Positions 53,912 to 62,138 of a DNA stretch of 64,000 bases are shown here, one piece after another. Origin of the DNA: an uncultured Prevotella sp. (lineage in GTDB: Bacteria; Bacteroidota; Bacteroidia; Bacteroidales; Bacteroidaceae); contig CAJODK010000001.1 in assembly GCA_905233245.1 (NCBI GenBank), positions 124,001 to 188,000 on the forward strand, given 5' to 3'. The notes under the pieces are model-generated. The model had not been told where the DNA came from and searched no databases. It saw nothing but the letters and a program-made list of their open reading frames with translations. The stretch's first letter is position 1. Every line of letters starts with the position of its first letter. The position numbers were made by a program, and so were the translations under genes.

Positions 53912-55135
53912 TTATTCGTATCTGATTGCTTCTATAGGATCCATGCGAGCTGCCTTACGAGCTGGGAAATATCCGAATGCCACACCAATAATGGTACATA
54001 CGATGAAGCTCACCACGATACTCCACATCGGGATGCTCGTTGGCAGAGAGAAAAAGAAGTTGGCACCCTCAGAGAGTATGGCGCCGAGCACTATTCCCAG
54101 TATGCCACCCGTTATCGATATAATGATGGATTCGATGAGGAACTGATTGGAAATATCTATGCCACGAGCACCTACCGACATACGCAGACCTATCTCCTTG
54201 GTGCGCTCCGTCACTGATACCAACATGATGTTCATGATGCCGATACCTGCTACTAATAGTGAGAAGGCTGCTGCTACGACAAGAATGAGCGTCACAGTGT
54301 CCATCGTGGAGGACATCGTATCCATCATCTCCTGCTGCGAACGGATGGTGAAGTCATCTTCCGCTTCATCCTTCAACTTGTGTTGCTGACGCAGGATGGC
54401 GGTGAGTTCCGAGATAGCGTCATCGGTCATATCCTCTGTCAGCGCAGAACAGTTGATGCTTGACAGAAAACTCTGTGCCGTCACACGTTTCATTACAGTG
54501 GTATATGGCGTGATGATGAGATTGTCCTGATCCATGCCGAATGAGTTGTAACCTTTGCTCTTCAGCACACCGATAACACGAAATGGTATGCTCTTGAATC
54601 GTATCATCTTTCCTACGGGGTCAACATTATCTCCGAATAGTTCGTCAACCACCGTCTTTCCCAGAATGCAGACCTTGGCAGCCTTCTTAATATCCTCATC
54701 AGTAAACTCCGAACCTGACGTCACAGTCCACTGCTTGATGGAGAGATATTCAGAACTCTCACCGTAGAGTGTCGTTGAGGTGTTGTTATTGCCATTGATG
54801 GCCTGTCCGCTGGATGTCACCTCTGGGGATATGTAAGAGATATACTTAGCATCCTGCTTGATAGCCTCGTAGTCTTCCACCTTCAGTGTCTGCATGCTCG
54901 ATGGGTCCTGACGCACACCGCCCATTCCCTTGTCAGCACCAGGACGTATCATGATGATATTGGTACCCATGGCGGAGATATTCTCTCGGATACTCTGTTT
55001 CGACCCTTGTCCTATTGCCATCATGACGATAACGGCAGCAACACCGATGATGATGCCGAGCATGCTCAGGAAAGAGCGAAACTTATTGCTCATGATAGCC
55101 TTCAGGGCTACCTTCATTAGATTTATAAAGTTCAT
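53912..55135 (-). CDS. ABC exporter permease, MacB family
   Basis: 407 residues. One N-terminal membrane helix after LMKVALKAIMSNKFRSFLSMLGIIIGV, a large periplasmic MacB_PCD domain, then the FtsX domain with three membrane helices (VTLILVVAAAFSLLVAGIGIMNIMLVSVTERTKEIG-type signature) ending PARKAARMDPIEAIRYE. ATPase, adaptor and TolC genes directly upstream complete a MacAB-TolC-like tripartite pump; substrates of such pumps include peptides, lipids and drugs. Confidence 0.9.
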   Translation of the reverse strand: MNFINLMKVALKAIMSNKFRSFLSMLGIIIGVAAVIVMMAIGQGSKQSIRENISAMGTNIIMIRPGADKGMGGVRQDPSSMQTLKVEDYEAIKQDAKYISYISPEVTSSGQAINGNNNTSTTLYGESSEYLSIKQWTVTSGSEFTDEDIKKAAKVCILGKTVVDELFGDNVDPVGKMIRFKSIPFRVIGVLKSKGYNSFGMDQDNLIITPYTTVMKRVTAQSFLSSINCSALTEDMTDDAISELTAILRQQHKLKDEAEDDFTIRSQQEMMDTMSSTMDTVTLILVVAAAFSLLVAGIGIMNIMLVSVTERTKEIGLRMSVGARGIDISNQFLIESIIISITGGILGIVLGAILSEGANFFFSLPTSIPMWSIVVSFIVCTIIGVAFGYFPARKAARMDPIEAIRYE

Positions 55136-55888
55136 TTAGTCGTCTTGTGGTTTAGGCAGAGCTGCCAGCGCTTCTGCTGCTGACAGTATATTGTTATTGA
55201 TGACATCCTCACGTATCTTGCCATCGCGGAGCATAATATTTCGTGAGGAGTACTGTGCTATCTCTGGATTATGAGTCACGAAAATGATAGTACGTCCCTG
55301 AGCATGTAGTTTCTGGAATAACACCAGCATCTCAAATGAAGTACGTGTGTCGAGGTTACCTGTCGCCTCGTCAGCGAGCACCACAGCAGGGTTGTTTACC
55401 AAAGCGCGAGCGATGGCCACACGCTGCATCTGACCACCCGACATTTGGTTGGACTTATGGTACAGTCGCTCACCGAGCCCCACCTCCTGCAATGCCTTGA
55501 CGGCAGCCTCTCTGCGCTGTTCGGCACTATATTCGGAGTTGTACATCAAGGGCAGTTCTACATTCTCCACAGAGGTAGTCTTTGGCAGTAGGTTATAGTT
55601 CTGGAATACGAAACCTATCTTTCTGTTTCTCAGACGGGCACGCTGACTCTTAGACATAGTCCTGACGCTCACACCGTCCAGATAGTATTCGCCAGAGGTC
55701 GGGGTGTCGAGACATCCCAACTGATTGAGGAGCGTTGACTTACCAGAACCTGATGTGCCCATAATGGTCACAAATTCTCCTTCGTATATCTTAAATGATA
55801 CACCACGCAGAGCTTTTACCACTTCGGAGCCAACTTTGAACTCTCGTCTGACGTCCTTTAGTTCTATTACGACTTTCCTTTCTTCCAT
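55136..55888 (-). CDS. ABC exporter ATPase, MacB/LolD type
   Basis: 250 residues. Walker A GTSGSGKST, signature MSGGQMQRVAIARAL, Walker B VVLADEATGNLD, H-loop FVTHNPE are all present, and the D/X regions match LolD/MacB ATPases. It touches the permease gene without a gap; in E. coli MacB both parts are one protein, here they are split. Confidence 0.93.
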   Translation of the reverse strand: MEERKVVIELKDVRREFKVGSEVVKALRGVSFKIYEGEFVTIMGTSGSGKSTLLNQLGCLDTPTSGEYYLDGVSVRTMSKSQRARLRNRKIGFVFQNYNLLPKTTSVENVELPLMYNSEYSAEQRREAAVKALQEVGLGERLYHKSNQMSGGQMQRVAIARALVNNPAVVLADEATGNLDTRTSFEMLVLFQKLHAQGRTIIFVTHNPEIAQYSSRNIMLRDGKIREDVINNNILSAAEALAALPKPQDD

Positions 55889-55893
55889 TTAAA

Positions 55894-57096
55894 CTACTTT
55901 GAACCCTTTGAACCACTTGAACCTTTCTTGCCTCTTGGTCCAGGCATAAATGGATTGTTGTTCTTGCTTTGGCCATCCTCGCTTCCCTCTTCAGCTGGAG
56001 AACCTATCTGGAACTCGGTGATAACCTTCATACCAGTCTTTACACCGCTCTTCACCTCTGTTGTGATTCCGTCGGTAAGTCCTGTGATGACAGGGTATGC
56101 CTTGAATACGTCACCTTCCAATGTCCACACTTTTTGCTTACCCTCGCAATCCTGTATTGTCTGCTTTTTAGTAAGCATTCTCTCATTAGGAGTGAATTTC
56201 AGCGCCTTGATAGGAACTGACAGCACCTGCTTTACCTCTTTAGTATATATTGTGACGTTGGCTGTAAGTCCTGGCTTCAGCTTCAGTTCGGCATTAGGAG
56301 CTGAGATAACCACCTCATAGGTCACCACATTGGACTCCGTAGTAGCCTCCTGGCGCACCTGTTTCACTACGCCTGAGAATGTATCGTCAGGATATGCATC
56401 TACGGTGAATTTTACACGTTGACCTTCCTTAACGTCGCCGATATCAGCCTCGTCAATGTCAGCCACAACCTGCATATTGGTTAAGTCCTGTGCTATAGAG
56501 AAGAGTTCCGGGGTATTAAACGATGCAGCCACTGTCTGACCTTCCTCCACACTCTTTGAGAGTACTATGCCGTCAATAGGTGAAGTAATAGTGGCGTATC
56601 CCAGATTGGTTTCTGCCTTCTTCACACTCTCTGTCGCTGTCCTCACAGTCTGCTGAGCCTTCTCATAAGACAAACGTGCCTGTTCGAAGTCGTTGGCAGA
56701 GATGAGACCCTTGCTATACAGTATCTTAAAACGATTGAAATTGGCCTGTTCGTATGAAAGCGTACTCTTGGCACTGCTCAGATTAGCCCTCGCACTGGCA
56801 AGTTCGGAGGTAAGGTTAGTCTTGTCCAATTCGGCAATTACCTGCCCCTTCTTCACTATGCTGTTGTAATCCACATAGAGATGTGCGACGATACCTGACA
56901 CCTGTGTACCAACGGTGACGCTGGTCACAGGTTCTATGGTACCTGTTGCCGTTACGCTGTTGGTGATATCAGCTATCTTTACTTCCGAGGTCGCATATGT
57001 CACCTCAGCTTTCTTCTTACCACCAAAGAGTAAGAAAGCGGCAACAGCAGCTACTACCACCGTTGCGATGATGATATATTTCTTATTTTTTTTCAT
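55894..57096 (-). CDS. Periplasmic adaptor, MacA/RND-type membrane fusion protein
   Basis: 400 residues from Met at 57096. A single N-terminal membrane helix (YIIIATVVVAAVAAFLLFGG), a biotinyl-lipoyl half (ATGTIEPVTSVTVGTQVSGIV), a helical hairpin (SARANLSSAKSTLSYEQANF), the second lipoyl half (TITSPIDGIVLSKSVEEGQTV) and beta-barrel/membrane-proximal domains follow. The tail is Gly/Lys/Ser-rich (GPRGKKGSSGSKGSK). It bridges the permease and TolC. Overlaps tolC by 14 bp. Confidence 0.9.
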   Translation of the reverse strand: MKKNKKYIIIATVVVAAVAAFLLFGGKKKAEVTYATSEVKIADITNSVTATGTIEPVTSVTVGTQVSGIVAHLYVDYNSIVKKGQVIAELDKTNLTSELASARANLSSAKSTLSYEQANFNRFKILYSKGLISANDFEQARLSYEKAQQTVRTATESVKKAETNLGYATITSPIDGIVLSKSVEEGQTVAASFNTPELFSIAQDLTNMQVVADIDEADIGDVKEGQRVKFTVDAYPDDTFSGVVKQVRQEATTESNVVTYEVVISAPNAELKLKPGLTANVTIYTKEVKQVLSVPIKALKFTPNERMLTKKQTIQDCEGKQKVWTLEGDVFKAYPVITGLTDGITTEVKSGVKTGMKVITEFQIGSPAEEGSEDGQSKNNNPFMPGPRGKKGSSGSKGSK

Positions 57097-58402
57097 ACAA
57101 TTCAAGCATTTTAATGTCCAATATCGTCATGTATTTTGATTGCAACTCACTCTGTAGTGCAGTCAGCAGACGCATCTTGCCATCCTGTAGTTCCACAATA
57201 TTCTTCAAGCCCAGAGAGAACTGTTCTGACAGCAGGTCATACGAGTCTTGTGCCGCAGCGGTGCTCACCCTCGCTGCCTTAAACTGGTTCTGGTTATTAT
57301 TGGCCTGTATCCAGTAGTCTTCTATCGCACTGTAGAGTTGCGTCTCTTTGTCCCTAACATCAAGCAGAGCTGTCTGTCGCTGTATGTTAGCCTTATTCAC
57401 AGCAGTACGTGCAGCACGCTGGTCTATGATAGGCATGCTGAGCGTCACACCAGCTCCCATATTGAAGTTTGTTTTCATCTGATTGCTCCATGAGTTACTA
57501 TTAAGACTGGTGTTCGTCGTTCCCACAGAACCCGACATTGACACCGTAGGATACCACTGCGCCTTTGCTATCTTCTGTTGCAGTTCAGCATTCTTTACTG
57601 ACAAGAGGGCTTTTTTCATTTCCGGACGATTTACCTTTGCTTGATCATAAACAGTCTGAAGGGCGGGTATCTGCTGCAAAGCACTTTCGTCTGTAGCTTC
57701 TGTCTCGGCTATATCAAACTCTTCATCATCAATTATCTGCAATAGTGCTTTCAACTGACGCTTGTAGTTGCGCTCATTGCCCTGTGACAGTACTACGTTG
57801 TACTCGTCCTGAGCACGCGCGGAGGTAAGTTGCGAACATTCAGCCTTGCTCATCGAACCCACTTCCACCATCTGCAGTCCACGCTCTTCATTCACCTTTG
57901 CCGCCTCTAGTGTTGCCTGATTTACTTTCACGGCCTCCTTAGTATAGAGTATCTGAACGTAGAGCTTCGTTATCTGTTCCTCTATCGTACGAGAAGAGGT
58001 GATGCTATCCTGTTCTGCCATCATTTCGACAATGGCATTCTGTTTGATAGTATTATGGTTGCGATTGCCGTTCCACACCGTCCAGTTGGCACTCACCGTA
58101 TAAGAACCGTTGTAGGATGTGGTAGAAATGGATTGCTGTACCTGCCCATTGATGACGGTTGATGTACCTTTGTTTCTCCAAGGGTTATATGCTACGTTAT
58201 GACTGGTGCCGAACGACAAAGATGGAAACAGCGCAGCCTTAGAAGCTTTCAGTGTCTCCACATTTGTCTGACGAGTCAGTCCTGCCTTCTGCAGAGTGAT
58301 ATTGTTCTCTGCTGCATACCTCAGGCATTCCTCGTATGTCCATGTCTTAGCTGTTACCTGCGTAGCAATAACAACTAAAAACATCATAAATACTTTTCTC
58401 AT
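57083..58402 (-). CDS. TolC-family outer-membrane efflux protein
   Basis: 439 residues. Signal peptide (MMFLVVIATQVTA), then WTYEECLRYAAENNITLQKA, the usual TolC-family beginning, and two long helical repeats with Gln/Ala-rich heptads and beta stretches (TVSANWTVWNG; MSGSVGTTNTSLNS; GVTLSMPII). Forms the outer-membrane channel for the MacAB-like pump. Its ATG lies only two bases after the esterase stop, at the end of a short heptamer array. Confidence 0.9.
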   Translation of the reverse strand: MRKVFMMFLVVIATQVTAKTWTYEECLRYAAENNITLQKAGLTRQTNVETLKASKAALFPSLSFGTSHNVAYNPWRNKGTSTVINGQVQQSISTTSYNGSYTVSANWTVWNGNRNHNTIKQNAIVEMMAEQDSITSSRTIEEQITKLYVQILYTKEAVKVNQATLEAAKVNEERGLQMVEVGSMSKAECSQLTSARAQDEYNVVLSQGNERNYKRQLKALLQIIDDEEFDIAETEATDESALQQIPALQTVYDQAKVNRPEMKKALLSVKNAELQQKIAKAQWYPTVSMSGSVGTTNTSLNSNSWSNQMKTNFNMGAGVTLSMPIIDQRAARTAVNKANIQRQTALLDVRDKETQLYSAIEDYWIQANNNQNQFKAARVSTAAAQDSYDLLSEQFSLGLKNIVELQDGKMRLLTALQSELQSKYMTILDIKMLELYEKK

Positions 58403-58403
58403 C

Positions 58404-58417
58404 TTTAATCTTTAATC
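58404..58417. repeat. Short heptamer array at the esterase-tolC junction
   Basis: Two TTTAATC units (minus strand GATTAAA) next to a partial third. The esterase stop codon (58405-58407) is inside and the tolC ATG follows at 58402. Confidence 0.7.
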
Positions 58418-59370
58418 ACCTTAATCTTCTTTCCCTTTGGCACATTGGGCTTCTCCCAGTCACCGTCCAACACATAGATGACGGTCTTCTTGCCCATTGG
58501 AGCTGCATCCACCGCCTCCTGCAAAGTCAGGTAGTTTCCCCTACCCTTCTTTGAGACCACATAGTCATAGTGACGCACGTACTTCTTTAGACTTGGTGCT
58601 ACCTTAGCTATTTCATCTACCAGCAGTGAAGCCATTATACGAGCGCCATAGACGTTGTAGTGTGTATTGTCCTTACCGTTGTACTTCACCATATGCAATT
58701 CACGAGAGCCCTTTGCCCCGAGACCGTTCTCCAAGTCTTTGGATATCTTGTTGGCATCCACGAACGCCACGCCCATCTCCTTAGCAACCACGGCTGGCAC
58801 TTTTGCATAGTCACCGTGGGTATCTACCAGAGTGTCACTGTTGATTTTCTCGTCGCTGATGGAGAATTTGTCACGATTCACACTTCTGAGTGCCTCATCA
58901 TCTATTTCCTTCTTTGTCTTGGCGTTGTAGAAGTTACGGCGCACTACGCAGTTCATCACAATTGGCGTAGCACCCTTCTCCTTCGCACCACGGATGAAGG
59001 TGCGGTAGTTCTCTGCAAAATCCTGCCAAGGACGGGTGTAGCGCAGACTGTCCTTACTCTTCTCGTCGTTGTGGCCAAACTGTATGATAAGGTAGTCACC
59101 AGGCTTCATCTTGTTATACACCTTCTGCCAGCGCCCCTCGTCTATGAAGGACTTTGACGAACGACCATTAACAGCGTAGTTTTCCACTTCGATTTTTTCA
59201 GTAAAATATCCCTGAAGCATCATTCCCCATCCACGCTCTTCTGGAGCCTTCTTCATGTCCTTGTCAGCCATGGTAGAGTCACCTATCATATACACCGTCA
59301 CTTCCCTCTTTGATGATGTCATCATCAGCATCAGTGACATTACAAATGCAATACTCTGTACCTTTTTCAT
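58405..59370 (-). CDS. CE12-type acetylesterase fused to a truncated CE8 pectinesterase
   Basis: 321 residues. Signal peptide, then an SGNH hydrolase of the rhamnogalacturonan acetylesterase type: YMIGDSTMADKD (Ser, block I), NGRSSKSF (Gly block II), IIQFGHND (Asn block III), and DNTHYNVYGA (catalytic Asp and His). It removes acetyl groups from pectin in the periplasm. After residue about 268 a second module begins (YDYVVSKKGRGNYLTLQEAV; GKKTVIYVLDGDW) that matches the start of CE8 pectin methylesterases but stops after some 50 residues, before any catalytic residue of CE8. The truncation coincides with the heptamer array at 58404. Confidence 0.82.
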   Translation of the reverse strand: MKKVQSIAFVMSLMLMMTSSKREVTVYMIGDSTMADKDMKKAPEERGWGMMLQGYFTEKIEVENYAVNGRSSKSFIDEGRWQKVYNKMKPGDYLIIQFGHNDEKSKDSLRYTRPWQDFAENYRTFIRGAKEKGATPIVMNCVVRRNFYNAKTKKEIDDEALRSVNRDKFSISDEKINSDTLVDTHGDYAKVPAVVAKEMGVAFVDANKISKDLENGLGAKGSRELHMVKYNGKDNTHYNVYGARIMASLLVDEIAKVAPSLKKYVRHYDYVVSKKGRGNYLTLQEAVDAAPMGKKTVIYVLDGDWEKPNVPKGKKIKVIKD

Positions 59371-59375
59371 ATATC

Positions 59376-60734
59376 TTATTTTCTTAGTTCCTCAACCAAC
59401 TCGTCCGGTGTGAGAAGCTTCTGCTCACCCGTCACCATATTCTTCAGAGTCACCTTTCCTTCATTCAGCTCGTTCTCACCAGCCAGGGCAACGAAGGGGA
59501 TGTTCAGTGCATTGGCATACGACATCTGCTTCTTCATCTTCACAGAATCTGCATACATCTCTGTACGGATGCCTGCCTTGCGTGCTAACCTTGCTATAGG
59601 CATACAGTAGTTCGTCTCCTTCTCACCGAAGTTGATGAATAGCAGTTCTGTGCCTGTTATGGTTTCCTTGGGGTACAAATCGAGCTGATTGAGCACGTCG
59701 TAGATGCGGTCTGCGCCGAAGGAGATACCTACGCCACTCAGTCCAGGCATACCGAAGATTCCAGTAAGATTATCATAGCGACCACCACCAGTGATGCTGC
59801 CTATCTGTACGTCCAATGCCTTCACCTCAAAGATGGCTCCCGTGTAGTAGTTCAGTCCGCGAGCCAGCGTCAAATCAAGTTCCACTTCTGTCTGCATCTC
59901 TCCCAGATTACCAAGAATGAAGCGCATCTCGTCGATGCCTTTCATGCCCGTCTCCGAGTCTTTGAGCACTTCAGCGATAGTATCGAGTTTCTCCTCATTT
60001 GTGCCCTCCATCTTGATGATAGGCTGCAGTTTCTCTATAGCCTCTTCCGATATACCATCGCTACGCAGTTCATCATTGACAGCGTCCAAACCTATCTTGT
60101 CTAGTTTGTCAATAGCCACAGTGATATCTACTATTTTCTCTGCCTCACCTATTACCTCTGCTATGCCAGTGAGTATCTTACGGTTGTTTATTTTTATCAG
60201 CACACGGGCACCGAAACGAGTAAACACCTCATCGGTGATGTGCATCAGGTCAACCTCATTGAGCAGAGAGTCGGAACCTACTACGTCCACGTCACACTGA
60301 TAAAATTCTCTGTAGCGACCTTTCTGAGGACGGTCAGCACGCCAAACGGGCTGTATCTGGTAGCGTTTGAATGGCAACTGCAATTCTTCTCTGTGCTGCA
60401 CTACGTAGCGTGCGAATGGTACGGTGAGATCGTAACGCAACCCCTTCTCGCAGAATTTTGATGCCAACTTCGTAGTACTTGTGTTTGCCACCTCATCAGC
60501 TGTCATGCCATGCAGGAAGTCACCAGAGTTAAGTATCTTGAAAAGCAGTTTGTCACCTTCCTCACCATACTTTCCCATCAGCGTTGACAGATTCTCTTGT
60601 GCTGGTGTCTCTATCTGACGGAAACCATAGAGTTCAAATACATCTCTGACAGTATTGAATATGTAGTTGCGCTTGGCCATCTCCAATGGTCCAAAGTCGC
60701 GTGTTCCCTTAGGAATTGATGGTTTTTGTGCCAT
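59376..60734 (-). CDS. hisS: Histidyl-tRNA synthetase
   Basis: 452 residues, class II synthetase. Motif 1 region (PKGTRDFGP), motif 2 ([23 protein letters not shown]), the HisA signature [14 protein letters not shown], motif 3 GGGRYDNL...[11 protein letters not shown], and a C-terminal anticodon domain ([26 protein letters not shown]). It charges tRNA-His. It starts one base after the purA stop, an apparent operon with it. Confidence 0.96.
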   Translation of the reverse strand: MAQKPSIPKGTRDFGPLEMAKRNYIFNTVRDVFELYGFRQIETPAQENLSTLMGKYGEEGDKLLFKILNSGDFLHGMTADEVANTSTTKLASKFCEKGLRYDLTVPFARYVVQHREELQLPFKRYQIQPVWRADRPQKGRYREFYQCDVDVVGSDSLLNEVDLMHITDEVFTRFGARVLIKINNRKILTGIAEVIGEAEKIVDITVAIDKLDKIGLDAVNDELRSDGISEEAIEKLQPIIKMEGTNEEKLDTIAEVLKDSETGMKGIDEMRFILGNLGEMQTEVELDLTLARGLNYYTGAIFEVKALDVQIGSITGGGRYDNLTGIFGMPGLSGVGISFGADRIYDVLNQLDLYPKETITGTELLFINFGEKETNYCMPIARLARKAGIRTEMYADSVKMKKQMSYANALNIPFVALAGENELNEGKVTLKNMVTGEQKLLTPDELVEELRK

Positions 60735-62006
60735 TTATTTTCTTACGATTGTCTGTTCACGGTCAGGACCGATAGAGATGATTGTAATAGGTGTTTCGAG
60801 TTGTTCTTCGAGGAACTTGATATAATTCTTGAAAGCCTCTGGGAACTGCTCCTCACTAGTAAACTTCGTCATGTCGGTCTGCCAACCTGGGAGTTCCTGA
60901 TATACAGGCTCTATGCCTTGTTCTATGTTATAAGGGAAGTCTGGAGTCTCCACGCCATTCACCTTGTAGGCCACGCAGGCTTTGATGGTCTTGAAAGTGT
61001 CGAGCACATCACTCTTCATCATGATAAGCTGCGTCACACCATTGACCATGATACTATAGCGCAAAGCTACAAGGTCTATCCAGCCGCAACGACGCTCACG
61101 ACCAGTCACTGCACCATATTCATGCCCAATGTCACGCATCTTCTTTCCTGTCTCATCAAAGAGTTCCGTAGGAAATGGACCAGCACCCACACGAGTGCAG
61201 TAAGCCTTCATTATGCCATACACCTCACCAATCTTATTAGGACCGAGTCCGAGACCAGTACATGCACCAGCGCAGATGGTATTGGAAGATGTCACGAATG
61301 GGTACGAACCGAAATCAACATCGAGCATCGTGCCCTGAGCGCCCTCGCAAAGAACAGACTTGCCGGCCTTCAGCGTCTTGTTGACCTCATGCTCTGAATC
61401 CACGAGATGGAACTGACGCAGGTATTCGATACCCTCCATCCAGTGCTTCTCCACCTCTGTAATGTCATAGTCCGTGTAGCCCATTGCCTTGAGTGTCTTC
61501 TCGTGGCGAGCCTTGTGCTCAGCATACTTCTCTGGGAAATTTTCCAGGATGTCACCCACACGCAAACCTGTGCGAGCTATCTTGTCACTGTACGTAGGAC
61601 CTATACCTTTACCGGTCGTGCCAACCTTATTCTTACCCTTCGAAGCCTCGATGGCTGCATCCAGCACACGATGCGTAGGCATGATGAGGTGAGCTTTCTT
61701 GGAAATATGAAGACGGTCTTTTAGGTCATAGCCACTCTTTTCCAAATCCTTAGCCTCGTCCATAAAAAGGTCGGGAGCCAGTACCACTCCATTGCCGATG
61801 ATGTTCACCTTCTCACCACAGAATATACCTGACGGGATGGAACGCAGTACATATTTCTTACCCTCAAATTCCAGAGTGTGACCAGCATTGGGACCGCCCT
61901 GGAATCGAGCTATCACGTCATACTTCGGGGTGAGCACGTCAACCACCTTACCTTTTCCTTCATCGCCCCACTGCAGTCCGAGGAGCACATCTACTTTTCC
62001 TGTCAT
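60735..62006 (-). CDS. purA: Adenylosuccinate synthetase
   Basis: 423 residues from Met at 62006 (MTGKVDVLLGLQWGDEGKGK); the longer frame crosses the promoter. GTP-binding loop GDEGKGK at 14-20, NAGHT, the active-site VGTTGKGIGPTYSDKIAR, and TTVGTGRERRCGW-like GAVTGRERRCGW are present. PurA joins aspartate to IMP using GTP in AMP synthesis. First gene of the long minus-strand run ending at cdd. Confidence 0.96.
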   Translation of the reverse strand: MTGKVDVLLGLQWGDEGKGKVVDVLTPKYDVIARFQGGPNAGHTLEFEGKKYVLRSIPSGIFCGEKVNIIGNGVVLAPDLFMDEAKDLEKSGYDLKDRLHISKKAHLIMPTHRVLDAAIEASKGKNKVGTTGKGIGPTYSDKIARTGLRVGDILENFPEKYAEHKARHEKTLKAMGYTDYDITEVEKHWMEGIEYLRQFHLVDSEHEVNKTLKAGKSVLCEGAQGTMLDVDFGSYPFVTSSNTICAGACTGLGLGPNKIGEVYGIMKAYCTRVGAGPFPTELFDETGKKMRDIGHEYGAVTGRERRCGWIDLVALRYSIMVNGVTQLIMMKSDVLDTFKTIKACVAYKVNGVETPDFPYNIEQGIEPVYQELPGWQTDMTKFTSEEQFPEAFKNYIKFLEEQLETPITIISIGPDREQTIVRK

Positions 62007-62064
62007 AGTGTTATATCGTCTTTGTTCTATTTTTTTGTTTTTGTACAGAGTACATTTGACCATG

Positions 62065-62072
62065 CAAAGGTA
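62065..62072 (-). promoter_or_regulatory. -7 element of purA
   Basis: TACCTTTG on the minus strand, about 58 bp before the purA start; -33 lacks a good TTTG. It is the only recognised promoter for the 17-kb purA-to-cdd run. Confidence 0.55.
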
Positions 62073-62138
62073 CGAAAATATTCCGATATACACAACTTAA
62101 AAAAACACAAATCTAATAAAAGTTTTCTTAAGTGCATT

